Source: Candidatus Gastranaerophilales bacterium (lineage in GTDB: Bacteria; Cyanobacteriota; Vampirovibrionia; Gastranaerophilales; Gastranaerophilaceae). From it: a DNA stretch of 64,000 nt. This document shows, piece after piece, positions 1 through 8,291 of the stretch; the stretch's first letter is position 1, and the number at the start of each line of letters is the position of its first letter. The stretch spans positions 1 to 64,000 of the forward strand of contig CALUUI010000003.1 of the NCBI GenBank assembly GCA_944323925.1, written 5' to 3'. The notes beneath the pieces are model-generated. The model was not told the DNA's origin. It did not search any database and saw nothing but the letters and a program-made list of their open reading frames with translations. Made by a program: the position numbers and the translations under genes.

Positions 1-227
1 GGCGACTCTTTTATATAGCCCGGGAGATCAGTTATAACAGTATGTGATATCGAAAAAACAAAACAAAACCAAAGAATATTAGCGAACTGAAAAACCAAGA
101 AGTTTAGACTTGGTCGTCTTAAAATATCACTCCAGAATTTGACTACTCTGTTAGTAAAAACATCATACCAATAATCAAGGAAATGTTTTTTGAAAAAACT
201 GTATAAGCAAGAAACAACTTTATTCAT
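1..227 (-). CDS. Truncated CDS at left edge, probable membrane protein
   Basis: On the minus strand an open frame runs from ATG at 225-227 to the window edge without a stop, giving about 75 residues of an incomplete protein. It starts MNKVVSCLYSFFKKHF. After a basic, aromatic-rich stretch (KFWSDILRRPSLN) comes a hydrophobic segment at about residues 46-62 that could span a membrane. I do not recognise the family. The start is supported by a near-consensus promoter directly upstream (TTGACG, 17 bp, TATAAT) whose expected transcription start falls on the A of the ATG, and there is no Shine-Dalgarno sequence. The frame could in principle be chance, but promoter and start fit together well. Confidence 0.6.
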   Translation of the reverse strand, partial: MNKVVSCLYSFFKKHFLDYWYDVFTNRVVKFWSDILRRPSLNFLVFQFANILWFCFVFSISHTVITDLPGYIKES

Positions 228-233
228 ATAGGG

Positions 234-262
234 ATTATAATATTATCTGCTATTTTCGTCAA
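234..262 (-). promoter_or_regulatory. Sigma70-type promoter for the left-edge gene, leaderless geometry
   Basis: Reading the minus strand, TTGACG (257-262) and TATAAT (234-239) are separated by 17 bp. The -10 hexamer lies at -12 to -7 from the ATG at 227, so transcription should begin at or next to the start codon. Confidence 0.65.
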
Positions 263-313
263 TATTTGATGATATAAAACAGAATATTTATTAAAAAAAT
301 ACTTACTCAGGGC

Positions 314-1645
314 TTATTTGTTTTTACCCTGTCTTTCTCGAACAGAAATTCTGATAGATGTTCCCATAAATCCAAAAGCCTCACGAAGTTTGTTTTCTAA
401 ATAACGCTTGTAGTGTTCTTTCAACAAGTCGCTATTGTTCGCAAAAAGTACAAATGTAGGCGGCTGTGCTCCGACTTGGGTCGAGTATAAAATCTTTAGT
501 TTTTTGTTTTTGATTGTTTGCGGCGGATTAAGTGCATACGCCTCATTGATTATTTTATTTAACAGCCCTGTTGAAACTCGTTTTGTACATTCAGCATAAA
601 CTTCTTTTGCTTTGTCAAATATCTGTGTTAATCTTTGTCCCGTAACAGCGCTTATGTATATTCTTTGGACATAAGCTAAAAACGGAATTTCATTTGCCAG
701 TATTTTGTCGAATTTGTTTATAGTGTTTGATTGTTTGTTTTCTATCAAATCCCATTTGTTTATTGCAACAATCATACCCTTGCCTGCTTCCGTAATTACA
801 GATGCAATCTTTTTATCTTGGTCAGAAATCCCTTCAGAAGCATCAATTACAAGTATTGCAACATCGCATTCTCTTATTGAGCGGATTGCTCTGTCTACTG
901 CAAACTTCTCAACACCCCAATCGACTTTTGATTTTTTTCGTATTCCTGCTGTGTCAATTATAGTGAATTCTGTATCTTTATAATTGATTTTGCTGTCAAT
1001 ACTATCTCTTGTTGTGCCTGAAATATTTGAAACGATAACTCTGTTTTCTCCAAGCAAAGCGTTAACGATAGAGGATTTTCCTGCGTTTGGTCTTCCGACT
1101 ATCGCAATCTTGATATCAGTATTTTCTTGTTGCGCTTCGTCAGTTTCAAATCCGTCAGTAACCATATCAAGAATATCACCGACTCCGCCTGAACCGTGCA
1201 GCGCTGAAATCGGTATTGGTTCGCCAAGTGAAAGTGAATAAAATTCAGCAGCGTTTGCAAAATGTGACGGCGAATCCGTTTTATTTACCGCCAAAAATAC
1301 AGGCTTGTTTGAACGTCTTAAGATATTTGCTATATCTTCATCAACGGGGGTTATTCCCTCCATACCGTCTACGATAAATATTATTCTGTCGGCTTCATCA
1401 CAAGCTATACGAGCCTGATCAAAGATTGAAAGCATTATTTCATCTTCATCCCCGGGGATTATTCCGCCGGTGTCGATTACTGTAAAAGGCTTGTTTTGCC
1501 ATTCACAGTCAAAATATATTCTATCTCTTGTTACCCCCGGTAAATCGTCAACTATCGACTGCCTTCTGCCTACAATACGGTTTACAAATGTTGATTTCCC
1601 TACGTTTGGGCGACCTACTATTGCTATTATCGGTTTTCTTTTCAT
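314..1645 (-). CDS. der: Ribosome-assembly GTPase Der (EngA)
   Basis: Der binds the 50S subunit and is needed for its maturation. The 443-aa protein has the diagnostic tandem G domains. The first has a P-loop GRPNVGKST near residue 10, DTGG and NKTD. The second has GRPNAGKSS near residue 185, DTAG and NKWD. A C-terminal KH-like domain follows, ending in a basic tail (RERQGKNK). Length is normal for the family. It lies 47 bp downstream of cca on the same strand, but that gap holds its own promoter-like signal. There is no Shine-Dalgarno sequence, and TAGAAT sits exactly at -12 to -7 from the ATG, suggesting a leaderless transcript in addition to read-through from cca. Confidence 0.97.
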   Translation of the reverse strand: MKRKPIIAIVGRPNVGKSTFVNRIVGRRQSIVDDLPGVTRDRIYFDCEWQNKPFTVIDTGGIIPGDEDEIMLSIFDQARIACDEADRIIFIVDGMEGITPVDEDIANILRRSNKPVFLAVNKTDSPSHFANAAEFYSLSLGEPIPISALHGSGGVGDILDMVTDGFETDEAQQENTDIKIAIVGRPNAGKSSIVNALLGENRVIVSNISGTTRDSIDSKINYKDTEFTIIDTAGIRKKSKVDWGVEKFAVDRAIRSIRECDVAILVIDASEGISDQDKKIASVITEAGKGMIVAINKWDLIENKQSNTINKFDKILANEIPFLAYVQRIYISAVTGQRLTQIFDKAKEVYAECTKRVSTGLLNKIINEAYALNPPQTIKNKKLKILYSTQVGAQPPTFVLFANNSDLLKEHYKRYLENKLREAFGFMGTSIRISVRERQGKNK

Positions 1646-1651
1646 ATTTTG

Positions 1652-1680
1652 ATTCTATCATGACCTGTTTTTTCGGTAAA
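1652..1680 (-). promoter_or_regulatory. Putative leaderless promoter of der
   Basis: On the minus strand TTTACC (1675-1680) and TAGAAT (1652-1657) are 17 bp apart. TAGAAT occupies -12 to -7 from the der start codon, and no ribosome-binding site separates it from the ATG. Confidence 0.45.
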
Positions 1681-1692
1681 GTTATAACAAGA

Positions 1693-2775
1693 TTAGATAA
1701 ATTTTTTTGCAAGTGTGATTTCATCTTCCAGAGTTAAACTTGGGTTTTTGATTTTTTCTTCTCTTATTATTTCCAAGGCTTTGCCTATGTTCTTTCCCTT
1801 TATTCCAAGGCTTTCAAGTCTTGCTCCCGTCAATTCGGTTTCAAGAGCTTTTATTTTGTCTATATAGTTGAACCCTTTATCAGGGTTGCAAAAAATACTC
1901 CACAAGATTACGGATTCTAAATCCATTCTTCTGCATAGTTTATCAAGCTCTATATTGTTTACACTTTGCGGCAGTGATTTTAGAATATTATAGTTATCAA
2001 TGATTTTTCGCTCTTGTCTTGTTAAGTCAAGCATTGTTAAGTCACAATTCCCAAGGTATATAATCCAGGGAGTTTTAATCTGATATTTCTTTACGGCAGC
2101 TTCAATATTTACTAATCCTTGTTTTGGTTTTTGAGGAGTAAGTAACTTATAAATTCCCTCATCAATAAAACGTGTAAAGCCTTCCTCTTTATTAAGGTTG
2201 AAACAATCAACAAGTTCTTTTTTTAGCCTTGATTTGCTCATATCATAATTAACATTTCTAAGGTATTCGTTTTGAAGCCTATAAGTCCCTTCTTCAAGTT
2301 TAAACCCGAATCTTAGTGAGAATTTTAGCCCCCTTATAATCCTTGTAGGATCGTCAATAAAACTGTTATTATGATGTACTCGCAGTATTCCGGATTTTAA
2401 ATCTTCAATCCCGCCTGTTGGGTCTTTATACTCATTAGTTTTGACGGATTTTGCTATAGAGTTTAGAGTAAAATCCCTTCTTATTAAGTCGTCTTTGAGC
2501 GGGCAGCCTGTTTCTGTTGTAACGGGGAGATGCCCCGCAGATGGGTATATTTCTTTTCTGGTTGAGGCAAAGTCAATTTCTTCGCCGTCAATAATTACTC
2601 TTGCGGTTCTGATATCTTTTTGGATTTTTATTATTTGATATCCCATAGCTTCAACGTATTTGACAGCATCGCCTTCATAGCAAATATCAATATCAATCGG
2701 GTTGCGGCCTAGAAGTTCATCCCTTACGCAGCCGCCTATGTAATATAATTTTCCTGTCGTATCCGTTATATTCAT
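1693..2775 (-). CDS. cca: CCA tRNA nucleotidyltransferase / poly(A) polymerase family
   Basis: This class II nucleotidyltransferase adds or repairs the 3' CCA end of tRNA. The N-terminal head shows GGCVRDELLG (residues 15-24), the metal-binding DIDI just after it, and the following signatures RRDFTLNSIA and DDPTRIIRGLKF with RFGF. At 360 aa it is a short form with no C-terminal HD domain visible. CCA-adding and A-adding subtypes cannot be told apart from sequence alone by eye. No Shine-Dalgarno sequence precedes the ATG. TAAAAT lies at -12 to -7 (2782-2787), as in several other genes here, so a leaderless message is likely. It is divergent from grpE across 124 bp. Confidence 0.9.
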   Translation of the reverse strand: MNITDTTGKLYYIGGCVRDELLGRNPIDIDICYEGDAVKYVEAMGYQIIKIQKDIRTARVIIDGEEIDFASTRKEIYPSAGHLPVTTETGCPLKDDLIRRDFTLNSIAKSVKTNEYKDPTGGIEDLKSGILRVHHNNSFIDDPTRIIRGLKFSLRFGFKLEEGTYRLQNEYLRNVNYDMSKSRLKKELVDCFNLNKEEGFTRFIDEGIYKLLTPQKPKQGLVNIEAAVKKYQIKTPWIIYLGNCDLTMLDLTRQERKIIDNYNILKSLPQSVNNIELDKLCRRMDLESVILWSIFCNPDKGFNYIDKIKALETELTGARLESLGIKGKNIGKALEIIREEKIKNPSLTLEDEITLAKKFI

Positions 2776-2781
2776 AAGATT

Positions 2782-2787
2782 ATTTTA
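2782..2787 (-). promoter_or_regulatory. -10-like hexamer of cca, leaderless position
   Basis: TAAAAT on the minus strand lies at -12 to -7 from the cca start codon. I see no good -35 at 16-18 bp, so the call rests on position and on the same pattern at other genes lacking a Shine-Dalgarno sequence. Confidence 0.35.
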
Positions 2788-2839
2788 TCTGTTTTTTGTA
2801 AAAAAATCGAGTGAAAAGTTAAAAAAAAATAAATTTTCC

Positions 2840-2867
2840 TTGTAACAATGCTTTGATAATTTATAAT
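2840..2867 (+). promoter_or_regulatory. Promoter of the grpE-dnaJ operon
   Basis: TTGTAA (2840-2845), 16 bp and TATAAT (2862-2867) precede grpE, with a clear ribosome-binding site AGAGGTG before the ATG. The -35 region reads TTGTAACAAT, the same word as upstream of the glucan phosphorylase gene. I see no CIRCE-type inverted repeat. Confidence 0.6.
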
Positions 2868-2899
2868 AAAGTGTATACAATATGAAGTAGAGGTGAATT

Positions 2900-3490
2900 A
2901 TGACAAATCCATTCAAGGGCGGAAATGATAAAAATAAAGAACTTGAAGAAGAATTGAAGAATGAAACTGAATCAGAAGAAGTAAATGATGAACAGGCTTC
3001 TGAGTCAGAAGAACAAGTTGAGGAAACAAAAGAACCGTCAGAATTAGATAAAATAAAGTCTGATTTTGAACAGTTGAATAATCAATATATAAGACTTGCT
3101 GCAGATTTTGAAAATTATAGAAAAAGACAAGAACAGGAGCGTGAAAGTCTTATAAAATACGGTGCAGCAGATGCGCTGAAGAAAATGCTTGAAGTACTTG
3201 ATAATTTTGACAGAGGTGAAGCAGCTTTAGAAAAAGTTGAAGATTGTCAGGTAGTGAAAGATAATTTTCATATGCTTCATAAACAAACAATGGATGTATT
3301 ATCGAAGTTAGGTCTGGAAGTGATAGAAACAGAAGGAAAAGAATTTGATCCGAATTTTCACGAGGCAGTAATGCAAACTCCAACCTCAGAACATCCGGAA
3401 CATACAGTTATACAGGAATTACAGAAGGGATATAAGTTAGGCGATAAGGTATTAAGACCGTCATTGGTAAATGTAGCTGTTGCCGAATAA
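2900..3490 (+). CDS. grpE: Nucleotide exchange factor GrpE
   Basis: GrpE releases ADP from DnaK. The 196-aa protein has a long, very acidic N-terminal tail (residues 1-55, mostly E, D, S and Q). A coiled-coil follows with the family signature [12 protein letters not shown] near residue 65. The C-terminal beta-rich head ends in [12 protein letters not shown], matching the usual V-x-V-A ending. It is first in an operon with dnaJ. dnaK itself is not in the window, so the chaperone genes are split in this genome. Confidence 0.96.
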   Translation: MTNPFKGGNDKNKELEEELKNETESEEVNDEQASESEEQVEETKEPSELDKIKSDFEQLNNQYIRLAADFENYRKRQEQERESLIKYGAADALKKMLEVLDNFDRGEAALEKVEDCQVVKDNFHMLHKQTMDVLSKLGLEVIETEGKEFDPNFHEAVMQTPTSEHPEHTVIQELQKGYKLGDKVLRPSLVNVAVAE

Positions 3491-3506
3491 TTATATAAAA
3501 AAGAGA

Positions 3507-4619
3507 ATGGCAGATTATTATGAAATACTAGGCGTATCAAAGAACGCAACAAAAGATGAGATAAAAAGTGCATTTAGAAAATTAGCAAGACAGTGGCATC
3601 CGGATGTAAACAAATCACCGGATGCTGAGTCAAAGTTTAAAGAGTTGGGCAAGGCTTATGAAACATTGATAGATGATGATAAGCGTGTAACATATGATAG
3701 ATTTGGCGAAGACGGATTAAAGAACGCAGGATTTGGCTCAGGACCTTTTGATGCAGGCTTTGGCGGACTGGATGAAATCTTTAATTCGTTTTTTGGCGGA
3801 TTTGGTTTCGGTTCAGGTCGTTCGTATGACCCGAATGCTCCTCAGCGTGGGGATGATTTAAGGCTTGATATAGAAATAGATTTTGAGCAAGCAGTTTTCG
3901 GTGTAGAAAAAGAAGTGAAGATTGATCATTTAGAAAAATGCTCAACCTGTAACGGAACAGGCGCAAAGCCCGGGACTACTTCCTCAATTTGTAAAACTTG
4001 CGGCGGTACTGGAAAAGTTCAGCAAACTACTCAAACGATTTTAGGTCATTTTACTCAAATCGTTCAGTGCCCGCATTGTAAAGGAACTGGTAAGACAATA
4101 GATTCTCCTTGTCCTGATTGTAAAGGTCAAGGTCGGGTTAATAAAGAAAAGAAAATCGAAATCAAAATCCCTGCAGGTGTTGATAACGGATCAAAAATGA
4201 GGTTATCTGGTGAGGGCGACGCTGGTATTAACGGCGGAGCTTCGGGTGATGTTTATGTAGTAATTCACGTTAAGCATTCGGATTATTTCCAAAGAGAAGG
4301 TGTAGATGTTTATACAAAATTAGAGGTTACACCTGCACAGGCTGTTTTAGGTGATACGGTTACTATTAAAACTTTAGATGGTGATAGAGAAATAAATATC
4401 CCTGCAGGTATTCAAAGCGGTAGGACTGTTAAAATAAAAGGTGCGGGTGTTCCTATTATTTCCCGTCCGTCTAATCGTGGTGATCATATTGTTGTTGTGA
4501 GTGTTATTACTCCAACAAAGATTTCTAACGAAGAAAAACAACTTTATCAAAAACTTCTTGATTTAAACAAAAACAAGAAGGTTTCTGTGGGTGAAAAAAT
4601 TAGAGGAGCTTTTAAATAG
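3507..4619 (+). CDS. dnaJ: Chaperone DnaJ (Hsp40)
   Basis: DnaJ stimulates DnaK ATPase activity and delivers unfolded clients. The protein begins [10 protein letters not shown], and the J domain has the essential HPD at residues 32-34 (WHPDVN). A Gly/Phe-rich linker spans about residues 70-105. Four CxxCxGxG zinc repeats follow ([32 protein letters not shown]) and then the C-terminal client-binding domains. I chose ATG 3507 rather than the in-frame TTG at 3480, because the family starts at this Met and the earlier codon overlaps grpE. The gene follows grpE by 16 bp. Its stop overlaps the GTG start of the next gene by one base. Confidence 0.97.
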   Translation: MADYYEILGVSKNATKDEIKSAFRKLARQWHPDVNKSPDAESKFKELGKAYETLIDDDKRVTYDRFGEDGLKNAGFGSGPFDAGFGGLDEIFNSFFGGFGFGSGRSYDPNAPQRGDDLRLDIEIDFEQAVFGVEKEVKIDHLEKCSTCNGTGAKPGTTSSICKTCGGTGKVQQTTQTILGHFTQIVQCPHCKGTGKTIDSPCPDCKGQGRVNKEKKIEIKIPAGVDNGSKMRLSGEGDAGINGGASGDVYVVIHVKHSDYFQREGVDVYTKLEVTPAQAVLGDTVTIKTLDGDREINIPAGIQSGRTVKIKGAGVPIISRPSNRGDHIVVVSVITPTKISNEEKQLYQKLLDLNKNKKVSVGEKIRGAFK

Positions 4620-6058
4620 TGCGTAAAATTTTATTTTTATTATTGGCTGTTTTTTGTGTTTCTAATAGTGTTTTAGCAGCAAAATTGCCTGCTGAAATAG
4701 TTGAATTTATCAATAAAAGTTATCCAGGAGCAGAAATAAGGTTTGATGGTGTTATTATTTTACCGGATAATACTACTTATCTTCCGCTATATCCTGCTCC
4801 GGCAAAGGATATTGAGGTTTTAGAGGTTAAAACTTCTTATCCTGCAAATACTCCGTTTTATAAAAAACCGGATATTGTTATTTTTAATAACGACTTTGCT
4901 CTGCTTAAAGTTATTACTGATAAACGTGGTAAGAAAACTGTACTTAAGTTAGATAATCCGCCGGCTGAAATCAGGAACGGTTTACTCCCGCAGGATATGC
5001 TTGTTCCTCAAGGGCTTGTTATTCCGGATAACATAAAAGGGATTATGGGTAATCTTAATATTCAAACTCAAGAAGACAGATTTATAAAAGTTGAGCATGA
5101 TAAAAATGATTTTACTAAAACAATTTCATATCAAAAACAAGTACCTACACCGGTTCCGCTAATTCCGGCGTTAAAAGATAAATTGCTTTTTATTTCAACT
5201 TGTTATAGTAAAAATATTCAGGTTGTAACTCCTCCGAATATGGATCCTGATTATGCGCTTTCTCAGCGTTCTATTCCTATTGATATGGAGATTGTTGATA
5301 ATAAATATTTGCTTGTTACTTCATATGAAAAAACTTTTTTGAATGTTGTTTCTATTGCTGATAGTAGTGTTATAAAACAAATTGAGTTTACAACTCAGCC
5401 TACGGAAATTGTTTTAGATAGAGCTAAGAATATTGCTTATGTCGCATCTCCTGAAGCATCTTGTATTTATGTTGTAAACTTAAAGAATATGAGTTTAACT
5501 CAAAAAATAAAAGTTAACGGGTACTGTGAAAAACTTATTATTGCAGATAATTTGATTTTCTACGTTGATAAAAACAGTGCAGAAGTTTGGGGTATTGATA
5601 TCAGCAATAATTACTTGATGAAAGATATCGGAAATGTTCCGAATGTTTCAAAACTGGCTTATACTAACGGAAAACTGTACTTAACAAGCAGAACAAGAGA
5701 TAAGTTAGCTTGTATTGATTATGAAACACTTTCTGCTGTTGGTGAGTATGAGACTGTTAAGAAACCTAATGATATGTTTATTTATAAAGATAAATTGTTT
5801 GTTTTAGGATCAGAGGATAATGTAGTAAGAGTTATTAATACGACAGATAACTCGTTAATAACAGATATTCAATTAAATGCTGGCGGATTTGGTACAACAA
5901 TAAGACCGATTGAAGGTACGGATTATATAATTGTTTCTGATATTAAACGCAGTGAATTTTCTGTAATTGATATGAATAGTAATAAATTGGTTAATACATA
6001 TTCAATGAATATCCCTGTTATGGATATCCAAATATCGAAAAAGCCACAGACATTATAA
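4619..6058 (+). CDS. Secreted beta-propeller (YVTN-like) protein
   Basis: The 479-aa protein starts with a signal peptide (KILFLLLAVFCVSNSVLA, cleavage near residue 20). After an N-terminal region with Pro/Tyr-rich motifs, residues from about 205 onward form roughly 40-residue repeats of the YVTN/NHL-like propeller type. Each has a pattern like NIAYVASPEASCIYVVNL followed by a strand and a turn. A protein-interaction or surface role is inferred, and no catalytic residues are evident. The start is GTG at 4619, overlapping the dnaJ stop (TAGTG), with GAGGAG about 10 bp upstream. The link to the chaperone operon may be coupling only, although an envelope-protein role fits co-expression with chaperones. 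Confidence 0.75.
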   Translation: MRKILFLLLAVFCVSNSVLAAKLPAEIVEFINKSYPGAEIRFDGVIILPDNTTYLPLYPAPAKDIEVLEVKTSYPANTPFYKKPDIVIFNNDFALLKVITDKRGKKTVLKLDNPPAEIRNGLLPQDMLVPQGLVIPDNIKGIMGNLNIQTQEDRFIKVEHDKNDFTKTISYQKQVPTPVPLIPALKDKLLFISTCYSKNIQVVTPPNMDPDYALSQRSIPIDMEIVDNKYLLVTSYEKTFLNVVSIADSSVIKQIEFTTQPTEIVLDRAKNIAYVASPEASCIYVVNLKNMSLTQKIKVNGYCEKLIIADNLIFYVDKNSAEVWGIDISNNYLMKDIGNVPNVSKLAYTNGKLYLTSRTRDKLACIDYETLSAVGEYETVKKPNDMFIYKDKLFVLGSEDNVVRVINTTDNSLITDIQLNAGGFGTTIRPIEGTDYIIVSDIKRSEFSVIDMNSNKLVNTYSMNIPVMDIQISKKPQTL

Positions 6059-6068
6059 TAAGGTAAAA

Positions 6069-6635
6069 ATGTTAGTAATAGCAGATGAAACAGAAAAGGT
6101 ATTAGAAGAACTTGAGTTAACCCAAAAACAGTTTTGGAACGTAGCAAGGGAAACCGGAAATTTTTTGAACATGTTAGTAAAGATGAACAATGTTCAAAAT
6201 GCACTTGAGATAGGAACTTCAAACGGATATTCCGGAATTTGGCTCGGACTTGGGTTAAAGCAAACAGGCGGCAGGCTTACTACAATCGAGTTTTATGAAA
6301 AACGCCAAACTATTGCTCTTGAAAATTTTAAGCGCTGTAAGGTTGATGATATTATAACTTCTAAAATCGGAGATGCGGGAACAATTTTAGAATATTTAAA
6401 AGATGATGATAAGTTTGATTTTGTATTTATAGATGCAAGTAAGCCGCAGTATTTGGATTACTTTAAATTAGTGAAGCCTCATCTTGTAAAAGGCGGAATA
6501 ATTTGTGCCGATAATGTAACTTCTCATGCTGAAAAAGTTAAGCCGTTTTTGGATGCGGTTTTTGCAGATAATGATTTTCAATCAGAAATCCTCCCGCTTC
6601 CGGCAGGGTTATCGGTTTCTTATAAACTTGTTTAA
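6069..6635 (+). CDS. SAM-dependent O-methyltransferase (class I, family 3)
   Basis: The 188-aa protein fits the small catechol/caffeoyl-CoA O-methyltransferase family. Visible motifs are the SAM-binding motif I LEIGTSNGYSGIWL (near residue 42), an acidic residue at the end of strand 2 (TTIEFYEKR), the metal/substrate motif FVFIDASKPQYLDYF (near residue 118) and GGIICADNVTSH (near residue 150). The substrate cannot be deduced. An AAGGT ribosome-binding site precedes the ATG, and the gene is 10 bp after the propeller gene in the same operon. Confidence 0.85.
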   Translation: MLVIADETEKVLEELELTQKQFWNVARETGNFLNMLVKMNNVQNALEIGTSNGYSGIWLGLGLKQTGGRLTTIEFYEKRQTIALENFKRCKVDDIITSKIGDAGTILEYLKDDDKFDFVFIDASKPQYLDYFKLVKPHLVKGGIICADNVTSHAEKVKPFLDAVFADNDFQSEILPLPAGLSVSYKLV

Positions 6636-6696
6636 AAATAGTTTTCTGTTTATGTTAAAATACTGTTATAAGTAATAATAAGAGGATAAGTTTATT

Positions 6697-8232
6697 ATGA
6701 CAGAAAAAACAATACATCAACCCACGTCTGCATTAGAAACAATCAGACAAACAAGAATACAAAAATTGGCAGATTTGGCGGATAAAGGTGTTAATCCATA
6801 TCCGTACGCTTTTGACAAAGATGCTGATGCAAAATTTTTACAAGAAAAATACAAAGACTTACCTGCAGGAGAAGAGACAGAAGATACTTATTCTGTAGCA
6901 GGTCGTGTTATGGCAATGCGTAACTCAGGCATGTTTATCGACCTTATGGATCCTTCAGGAAAAATCCAAATATTTTCTCATAAAGAGAACCTTGATGAAG
7001 AAACTATGAAGATTTTAAAACTGATAGACTTAGGTGATATAGTCGGATTTACAGGTACTATTAGAAGAACTCCCAGAGGTGAATTATCGATTAAGGCTAC
7101 TTCTTTAAAGGTTCTTTCTAAATCACTTCTTCCTTTACCAAACAAACAAATTTCTGAGGAAAAAAAGGAACAACTTAAATCACATACTACACTTACAGAC
7201 GTTGAAACAAAATATCGTCAACGTTATGTGGACTTAATTGTAAATGAACAAACTCGTGATACATTCAGAAAAAGAAGTTTGATAATCCAAAAAATAAGAG
7301 AATATTTAACAAAGCAAGGGTTTATAGAAGTAGAAACTCCAATGCTTCATACTCAAGCAAGCGGTGCAAACGCAAGACCTTTTATTACGCATCACAATGC
7401 TCTTGATATGGATTTAACTTTAAGAATTGCGCCTGAACTTCATTTGAAAAGAATAATGGTTGGCGGATTAAATGAAAAAATCTTTGAACTTAGCAGATGC
7501 TTTAGAAATGAAGGCATAGATACAAGACATAACCCTGAATTTACCATGATAGAGCTTTATCAAGCATACGTTGACTACAATGAAATGATGGTATTAACAG
7601 AAAATCTTGTAAGTACGGTAGCTCAAGAAGTATTAGGAACAATGAAAATCCAATATGGTGATAATATTATTGACTTAACTCCGCCTTGGGATAGAAAGAC
7701 AATGTTAGGATCAATAAAAGAATTTACAGGTATTGATTTTAATGACTTCTTTACAGCAGAAGAAGCAATTGCTGCAGCAAGAAAACTTCATGTCCAAGTA
7801 GAAGATTCTGATAACTGGGGACAAGTTGTAGAAAAAGTTTTTGAGGTAACAGTTGAACCGACTTTAATACAACCTTGTCATATTATTGATTATCCAAGGG
7901 AAATTTCTCCGCTTGCTAAAATTCACAGAGATAATGACAGATTAACAGAAAGATTTGAAACAAGAGTAAACGGTTGGGAAATCGCAAATGCGTTTTCTGA
8001 ATTAACAGATCCGATAGATCAACGTTATCGTTTTGAAGCTCAAGCGTTAGCAAAAGCAAACGGTGATGAAGAAGCTATGTCTTATGATGAAGATTATGTT
8101 TCAGCTCTTGAATACGGTTTACCACCTACAGGTGGTATGGGGATGGGAATTGACAGGTTGGTTATGCTATTAACTAACTCTCCGACTATCAGAGATGTCA
8201 TTATGTTTCCAACTCTTAAAAACCAAAATTAA
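6697..8232 (+). CDS. lysS: Lysyl-tRNA synthetase, class II
   Basis: This enzyme charges tRNA(Lys). The 511-aa protein has an N-terminal OB-fold anticodon-binding domain (about residues 65-160), motif 1 around residue 220, motif 2 FRNEGIDTRHNPEFTMIE near residue 270 and motif 3 GMGMGIDRLVML near residue 478. The NAFSELTDP segment is typical of LysS. Length is normal. AAGAGGA lies upstream of the ATG. It is followed by a hairpin shared with the convergent gene. Confidence 0.97.
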   Translation: MTEKTIHQPTSALETIRQTRIQKLADLADKGVNPYPYAFDKDADAKFLQEKYKDLPAGEETEDTYSVAGRVMAMRNSGMFIDLMDPSGKIQIFSHKENLDEETMKILKLIDLGDIVGFTGTIRRTPRGELSIKATSLKVLSKSLLPLPNKQISEEKKEQLKSHTTLTDVETKYRQRYVDLIVNEQTRDTFRKRSLIIQKIREYLTKQGFIEVETPMLHTQASGANARPFITHHNALDMDLTLRIAPELHLKRIMVGGLNEKIFELSRCFRNEGIDTRHNPEFTMIELYQAYVDYNEMMVLTENLVSTVAQEVLGTMKIQYGDNIIDLTPPWDRKTMLGSIKEFTGIDFNDFFTAEEAIAAARKLHVQVEDSDNWGQVVEKVFEVTVEPTLIQPCHIIDYPREISPLAKIHRDNDRLTERFETRVNGWEIANAFSELTDPIDQRYRFEAQALAKANGDEEAMSYDEDYVSALEYGLPPTGGMGMGIDRLVMLLTNSPTIRDVIMFPTLKNQN

Positions 8233-8260
8233 TTAAAGTTTCATTTGAATGAATATAAAT

Positions 8261-8286
8261 AACGGGAAGCTATTTAGTTTCCCGTT
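8261..8286. terminator. Bidirectional hairpin between lysS and the repeat-protein gene
   Basis: AACGGGAAGCT pairs with AGTTTCCCGTT (11 bp including one G-U) around a 4-nt loop, in the short gap between two convergent genes. The T-tract is weak on both sides. Confidence 0.6.
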
Positions 8287-8291
8287 ATTTG

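Noticed and set aside
28-226. Structured RNA at the left edge (considered RNase P, tmRNA or SRP RNA)
   Set aside because: None of the conserved sequence blocks of those RNAs could be recognised, and an open reading frame with a promoter explains the stretch.
3480-3506. Longer dnaJ start at TTG 3480
   Set aside because: The family start MADYYEILG is at 3507, and the extra nine residues overlap grpE and lack similarity.
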